Shown in pieces: positions 60,886-64,000 of a DNA stretch of 64,000 nt. Under the pieces are notes generated by a model. That model searched no databases and was not told where the DNA came from. It was given only the letters and a program-made list of their open reading frames with translations. This stretch comes from a virus. The position numbers were made by a program, and so were the translations under genes. Location: positions 1-64,000 of IMG/VR virus record IMGVR_UViG_3300028581_000011; one strand, 5' to 3'. Within the stretch, counting starts at the first letter, position 1. The number at the start of each line of letters is the position of its first letter.

Positions 60886-60913
60886 AGGGCCGTAGGCTAA
60901 AACCTGCGGCCCT
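60886..60913. terminator. Bidirectional terminator between convergent genes
   Basis: AGGGCCGTAGG (60886-60896) pairs with CCTGCGGCCCT (60903-60913), one G-T pair, loop CTAAAA. It lies between the convergent gene ends at 60861 and 60917. Confidence 0.75.
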
Positions 60914-60916
60914 TAT

Positions 60917-61336
60917 CTATTCACTGTCATCACAATCCAATCTAACAAGCGGCCTGGGCAATGACTTGAGCACATTGTTGATGGGTCCACCCAGCGCAGC
61001 TGTAGCCTCGGCTGTGTCTATGCCAAGTGCAGTTAGGGTTTGTATGATGCGTCGCATGTACATAACAGCCTGCTGCAAATAGCTGGCCTGGAAGGCAAGC
61101 TTTGTATCGTCGGGCAAAGTGCCCCATAGCTTGGAAATGTTCGCCCTGGCGGCGTTCAATTTCTTATGCGGGATGCTCACATACAGCCATGAGCCCCTAG
61201 GTACACAGGTGAATATTGTCTTATCCAGCTTATCGACAAAGCCTGGATCTCTGTGGGCCGCTTCATTGATCAGGGTTTCAATCTGATCAACACCGACCCA
61301 GAATGTGAAGGGTAGTACGCCGAACTGTATAGTCAT
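60917..61336 (-). CDS. Hypothetical protein, 139 aa
   Basis: Starts MTIQFGVLPFTFWVGVDQIE; helical C-terminal half. No SD is obvious because a terminator hairpin lies directly ahead. No known family. Confidence 0.6.
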   Translation of the reverse strand: MTIQFGVLPFTFWVGVDQIETLINEAAHRDPGFVDKLDKTIFTCVPRGSWLYVSIPHKKLNAARANISKLWGTLPDDTKLAFQASYLQQAVMYMRRIIQTLTALGIDTAEATAALGGPINNVLKSLPRPLVRLDCDDSE

Positions 61337-61340
61337 GAAA

Positions 61341-61365
61341 CGAAAACAGCCCTGTTCGGGCTGTT
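61341..61365 (-). terminator. Rho-independent terminator
   Basis: AACAGCCC (61345-61352) pairs with GGGCTGTT (61358-61365); on the minus strand it is followed by TTTTCGTTTC. It lies between palindrome copy 6 and the start at 61336. Confidence 0.7.
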
Positions 61366-61380
61366 CCTTGAGGTTGAATT

Positions 61381-61396
61381 TAATTAGCGCTAATTA
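61381..61396. promoter_or_regulatory. Palindrome copy 6 (reversed flanks)
   Basis: TAATTAGCGCTAATTA. The flanking GAATT and CATC are on the opposite sides compared with copies 1 and 3. It follows the stop of 61401-62045 and precedes a terminator, so it is not simply upstream of a start codon. Confidence 0.85.
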
Positions 61397-61400
61397 CATC

Positions 61401-62045
61401 TCAGATCGAACCAGCCACTCTGGCCAGTAGATCCTTAGTCGAGCCGTGCTCCAGCTTGAGGCTAGATAGCTGGCCTAGCAGAGCCTGCAGCTGTTCCTGT
61501 AGCGCGTCGACTATGTCTTGCGACGCTTCCTGCTGTCGCTGGTAAGTGGCTGCGAACTGCTCCGGATCGTCAGTGGCCATTGAACCAAAGTTAGCAGGCG
61601 GCAGCCCGGCTATACGAAGCACGTCAGGTGGGGTCAGAATACCCTCCTGCTTGAGGACTTCGCCTATGTAGGCGCAGATCTCTTCTGAGAATGGCGAGTC
61701 TTCTTCAGGCGGTTCAAGTAGATAGGCTTCGGTAATGCCCCAGGCACACTCCGCTGCGTCGGCAGGATCGAACTCACCAGGCATCGCGTCACTGCCGCTC
61801 AATATGTTGCAGTAAGTGATAAAGAAGCTAATTCGCTTGTAGAAGTCGTCAGTGGTCAGCAGGGCGATTCCAGTCATGATGCGATCAAGCATCCTAGATG
61901 AGATCTTTATGCCTAGGTCGTCCTGCAGCTCGGCGACTATTGTCTCCGGGGTCCAACTCAGAGCATCTGGCTGTGACCAGTCCTCAATGTACATGTCTGT
62001 GAACACCAGCAGCGCTGTGGTGACGAATGTGGCATCATCCGTCAT
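61401..62045 (-). CDS. Hypothetical protein, 214 aa
   Basis: The start at 62045 (MTDDATFVTTALLVF) follows AGGAAAATT and overlaps the preceding gene by 11 bases. Helical; Gln-rich coiled C-terminus (QDIVDALQEQLQALLGQLSS). Could be a structural or chaperone protein; unrecognised. Confidence 0.65.
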   Translation of the reverse strand: MTDDATFVTTALLVFTDMYIEDWSQPDALSWTPETIVAELQDDLGIKISSRMLDRIMTGIALLTTDDFYKRISFFITYCNILSGSDAMPGEFDPADAAECAWGITEAYLLEPPEEDSPFSEEICAYIGEVLKQEGILTPPDVLRIAGLPPANFGSMATDDPEQFAATYQRQQEASQDIVDALQEQLQALLGQLSSLKLEHGSTKDLLARVAGSI

Positions 62046-62550
62046 AATTTTCCTGCGCACTGCCGTCAATGAGGCTGGGTTCATTTTTAGCTCCAGTTGG
62101 ATACTTGTTCTTCACTAGCTCTCGAACACGCCAAACCAGAGCAGTAATATTGACAGTTAGCTTCGTCACGAAGTCAATATTCTGCGCATGGATGTGCCTG
62201 CCGGTACTAAGATCAATCATGACGTCATGTTTGCCGCAGCGCAACTCAACAAATCGTCGATCATAGACATCGACGAACATGTGCGGCAAGGTACTACCAG
62301 TGGCGTCGGGGCAGCTGTACAGCGCCTGTATGTCCGGCAGCAGCAAGTACTGTTCAGCCGCAGGTAGCGACAGTTGTCGGGCCAGATTAGCCACAGTAGC
62401 CACCGCTGCCAACACACTGAGCGTCACTTCAGTTGTGCCGGTGTAGACACCGACGATATTCACTAGCCTACCGTAAGACAGCATCCTGATGTACTCAAAC
62501 TCAGGAATGCCGAGTACAGAAACAAGTTGTTGGTTTGTGATTGCTGACAT
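62035..62550 (-). CDS. Hypothetical protein, 171 aa
   Basis: Alpha/beta protein with an Ala/Val-rich helix (TLSVLAAVATVANLARQL). It shares one base with the next gene and has no known motif. Confidence 0.6.
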   Translation of the reverse strand: MSAITNQQLVSVLGIPEFEYIRMLSYGRLVNIVGVYTGTTEVTLSVLAAVATVANLARQLSLPAAEQYLLLPDIQALYSCPDATGSTLPHMFVDVYDRRFVELRCGKHDVMIDLSTGRHIHAQNIDFVTKLTVNITALVWRVRELVKNKYPTGAKNEPSLIDGSAQENYDG

Positions 62551-62837
62551 CAGAGCAACGGTCCCGTGACAGGAATATCAATGCGGAAACGACTGACGAC
62601 TTGAGGACTGCCAAGCTTGACGAGTTCGCCTTCCTTGTCGATGGCATACGGATGGGGCACAGTATTGGACAGCCGAGGGTCCGGCAGCCCGCGAAGCTGT
62701 GCGGTCTTCATGGCAAATCGTATCGTCTCTGAGTTCTGCAGTTCCGCAATGCCCTTCTGGCCGGGCAGGTCACTTTCCAGAACAACAATACCACGGCCCA
62801 ACTCAATAATCGTCTGGTCTTCAACTACGCTAATCAT
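62550..62837 (-). CDS. Hypothetical protein, 95 aa
   Basis: Small beta-rich protein starting MISVVEDQTIIELG; overlaps its neighbour by one base. Function unknown. Confidence 0.6.
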   Translation of the reverse strand: MISVVEDQTIIELGRGIVVLESDLPGQKGIAELQNSETIRFAMKTAQLRGLPDPRLSNTVPHPYAIDKEGELVKLGSPQVVSRFRIDIPVTGPLL

Positions 62838-62895
62838 GATTTTCTCCGGTTAAAGAAATGAACACGCTCATTGTAGTGCTGCATTGAACATGCAG

Positions 62896-63174
62896 CTAGT
62901 CGATTTGTTCTACGCGTCGAATGGACGGCAGTATCTCTTCAGAGCCCCGTATGACACCACGTTCAAGCAGCTGTTCAATGGTGCCTTCTGGTAGCTCACA
63001 ATCAGCTACAGAAAAACCATAGCTGTCTGCAACCTCTACATAGTCCAAGGTAGGATCGTCGTTTGAGTCATAGTCTCCATTGAGAATCTTTTCTATGGCC
63101 TCGGCAGCATCGATAGCTGTCACATGGTGCCTAGCCACATACAACTCATACTGCTCTATCGCGTAAACCGGCAT
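62896..63174 (-). CDS. Hypothetical protein, 92 aa
   Basis: YELYVARHHVTAIDAAEAIEKILNGDY resembles small alpha/beta proteins that begin with a strand and an EA-helix. Acidic. It overlaps the upstream gene by 29 bases. Confidence 0.6.
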   Translation of the reverse strand: MPVYAIEQYELYVARHHVTAIDAAEAIEKILNGDYDSNDDPTLDYVEVADSYGFSVADCELPEGTIEQLLERGVIRGSEEILPSIRRVEQID

Positions 63175-63706
63175 AGTATTTCTCGTTGCTCTTTTTCAGG
63201 TTTTCGTCAGCCACCATAGCCCCCACATGACAGACCAGCCAGTCTGCCAGATTTTCTGTCAGCTCATCAAACTTATGCATCATGGCCGGCAGATACTGTT
63301 CCTCAAACACACGCGCTAGCTCCTTTTTCAACGGCTTGAGTACGACCTCTTTGGAATTCTTACGCAATGCCTTATTTAACAGAGCGCACACAGCCTCGTC
63401 CTTCTGCGCCATGTGCATGAACCACACAGGATCCATCCAGCTGGGCGGATGTTCACTCCAGTGCCAGTTGTACTCAGGGCTATGCAGCTCACATAGAAAG
63501 GCAGCAACGAACTGCCCGACGGTATTCTCTGTGAGCATGTTCATGATTGGCCACGGACAGTCCTTGTGCGCCAGCAATGGTGTCCTGTGGTTGGGCACAT
63601 ACATGACCGCGCACTCTTCGCCTGCAACTAGTGGTCGCTCTTGCACGGTCTTGGGCTTAGTCTTGTGTTGCCCGTACGGTGGCAGCACTTTTGCTTTTCT
63701 TGCCAT
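63146..63706 (-). CDS. Hypothetical protein, 186 aa
   Basis: The ATG at 63706 has AGGAG nine bases upstream. Basic N-terminus, Trp/His-rich middle (YNWHWSEHPPSWMDPVWFMHM) and a helical C-terminal half. No family recognised. It is the first gene after the hairpin-rich region. Confidence 0.65.
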   Translation of the reverse strand: MARKAKVLPPYGQHKTKPKTVQERPLVAGEECAVMYVPNHRTPLLAHKDCPWPIMNMLTENTVGQFVAAFLCELHSPEYNWHWSEHPPSWMDPVWFMHMAQKDEAVCALLNKALRKNSKEVVLKPLKKELARVFEEQYLPAMMHKFDELTENLADWLVCHVGAMVADENLKKSNEKYYAGLRDRAV

Positions 63707-63734
63707 CCAGTTCTCCTAGATTTGTGATACCTAA

Positions 63735-63769
63735 AGAAACGGGAATCGATCGTCAAAATTCCCGTTTCT
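63735..63769. terminator. 12-bp stem terminator
   Basis: AGAAACGGGAAT (63735-63746) pairs with ATTCCCGTTTCT (63758-63769). Followed by CTTTT on the plus strand and TTTAG on the minus strand. Confidence 0.65.
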
Positions 63770-63780
63770 CTTTTGGTGTT

Positions 63781-63969
63781 CTGCGATCTTAGAGTGTCTA
63801 CATGTTTTCGGAGTGGTAGGGACTCCTGTAACACGCAACTCTAAGATCGCAGCCCCGGCTGACACCTTTCAGTGTCATCGGCTGAAAGATGTCAGCGAGG
63901 CAAGATCACGGTGTCGGCGGATACCGTGCGCTAGTTATAGAGGCGCCCAATAGTTATAGAGGCGCCCAA
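63781..63969. other. Hairpin cluster and 19-bp tandem repeat, non-coding
   Basis: A 15-bp perfect inverted repeat (63781-63795 and 63838-63852) encloses GGAGT-GGTAGGG-ACTCC. A second near-perfect 15-bp stem is at 63858-63872 and 63882-63896, and a 6-bp stem at 63907-63912 and 63923-63928. The unit TAGTTATAGAGGCGCCCAA occurs twice in tandem at 63932-63950 and 63951-63969. No ORF is seen up to the window edge. Confidence 0.75.
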
Positions 63970-64000
63970 AGGCGGTCGCAGATGCTAGCGTACACCTGCA

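Noticed and set aside
63781-63852. tRNA gene
   Set aside because: The closing stem is 15 bp long, and no T-arm or anticodon arm of normal size is present.

Overview
The window looks like part of the genome of a large tailed double-stranded DNA bacteriophage. It carries a terminase large subunit, a probable portal protein, a family A DNA polymerase with an N-terminal uracil-DNA-glycosylase-like domain, a Toprim primase, a DnaB-type helicase, a RecA-like ATPase, a UvsW-like helicase, an SbcCD (gp46/gp47)-like pair, a RuvC-like resolvase and an RNase H. Genes are tightly packed with ATGA or TAATG overlaps and strong Shine-Dalgarno (SD) sites. Almost all lie on the minus strand. The exceptions are the terminase gene with its nested endonuclease (53657-57025) and one gene at 59662-60861. 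I saw no tRNA, rRNA, CRISPR array, insertion sequence or integrase. The host cannot be named from the sequence.

Layout. 1-748: end of a hydrolase gene and a small hypothetical gene. 762-2052: about 36 units of a 35-bp tandem array made of two short conserved blocks separated by unconserved spacers. 2071-10025: three very long Pro/Ala/Gly-rich proteins resembling virion or ejected proteins (one with an N-terminal Nudix domain) plus a methyltransferase. 10028-18392: a ribbon-helix-helix regulator, small genes, three glycosyltransferases, the probable portal and a disordered acidic protein. 18501-28965: mostly unrecognised, probably structural or accessory genes, with a RuvC-like resolvase, a MazG-like pyrophosphohydrolase, an ultra-acidic protein and a fourth glycosyltransferase. 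29023-49330: the replication and recombination block, in which the DNA polymerase gene is split by a group I intron encoding an HNH endonuclease. 49341-53567: small zinc proteins, an RNA polymerase alpha-CTD-like protein, a putative structured RNA, an RNase H and two membrane proteins. 53657-57025: terminase with an intein. 56997-63706: a primase-like protein and unknown genes. 63720-64000: a dense cluster of hairpins and a 19-bp tandem repeat.

Four things stand out. (1) The terminase intein has its LAGLIDADG homing endonuclease in the +1 reading frame, nested inside the intein with its own SD and start, while the terminase frame stays open throughout. (2) The 35-bp array at 762-2052 keeps its helical phase, including one exact 10-bp expansion. 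(3) A 16-bp palindrome, TAATTAGCGCTAATTA, occurs six times, always at gene junctions. One copy lies just upstream of a candidate ncRNA of about 170 nt, and another lies in front of the alpha-CTD-like gene. (4) Two RecA-fold ATPases of the replication block share a Gly-to-Cys change in the Walker A motif. All functional calls rest on motif reading alone; no database search was possible.
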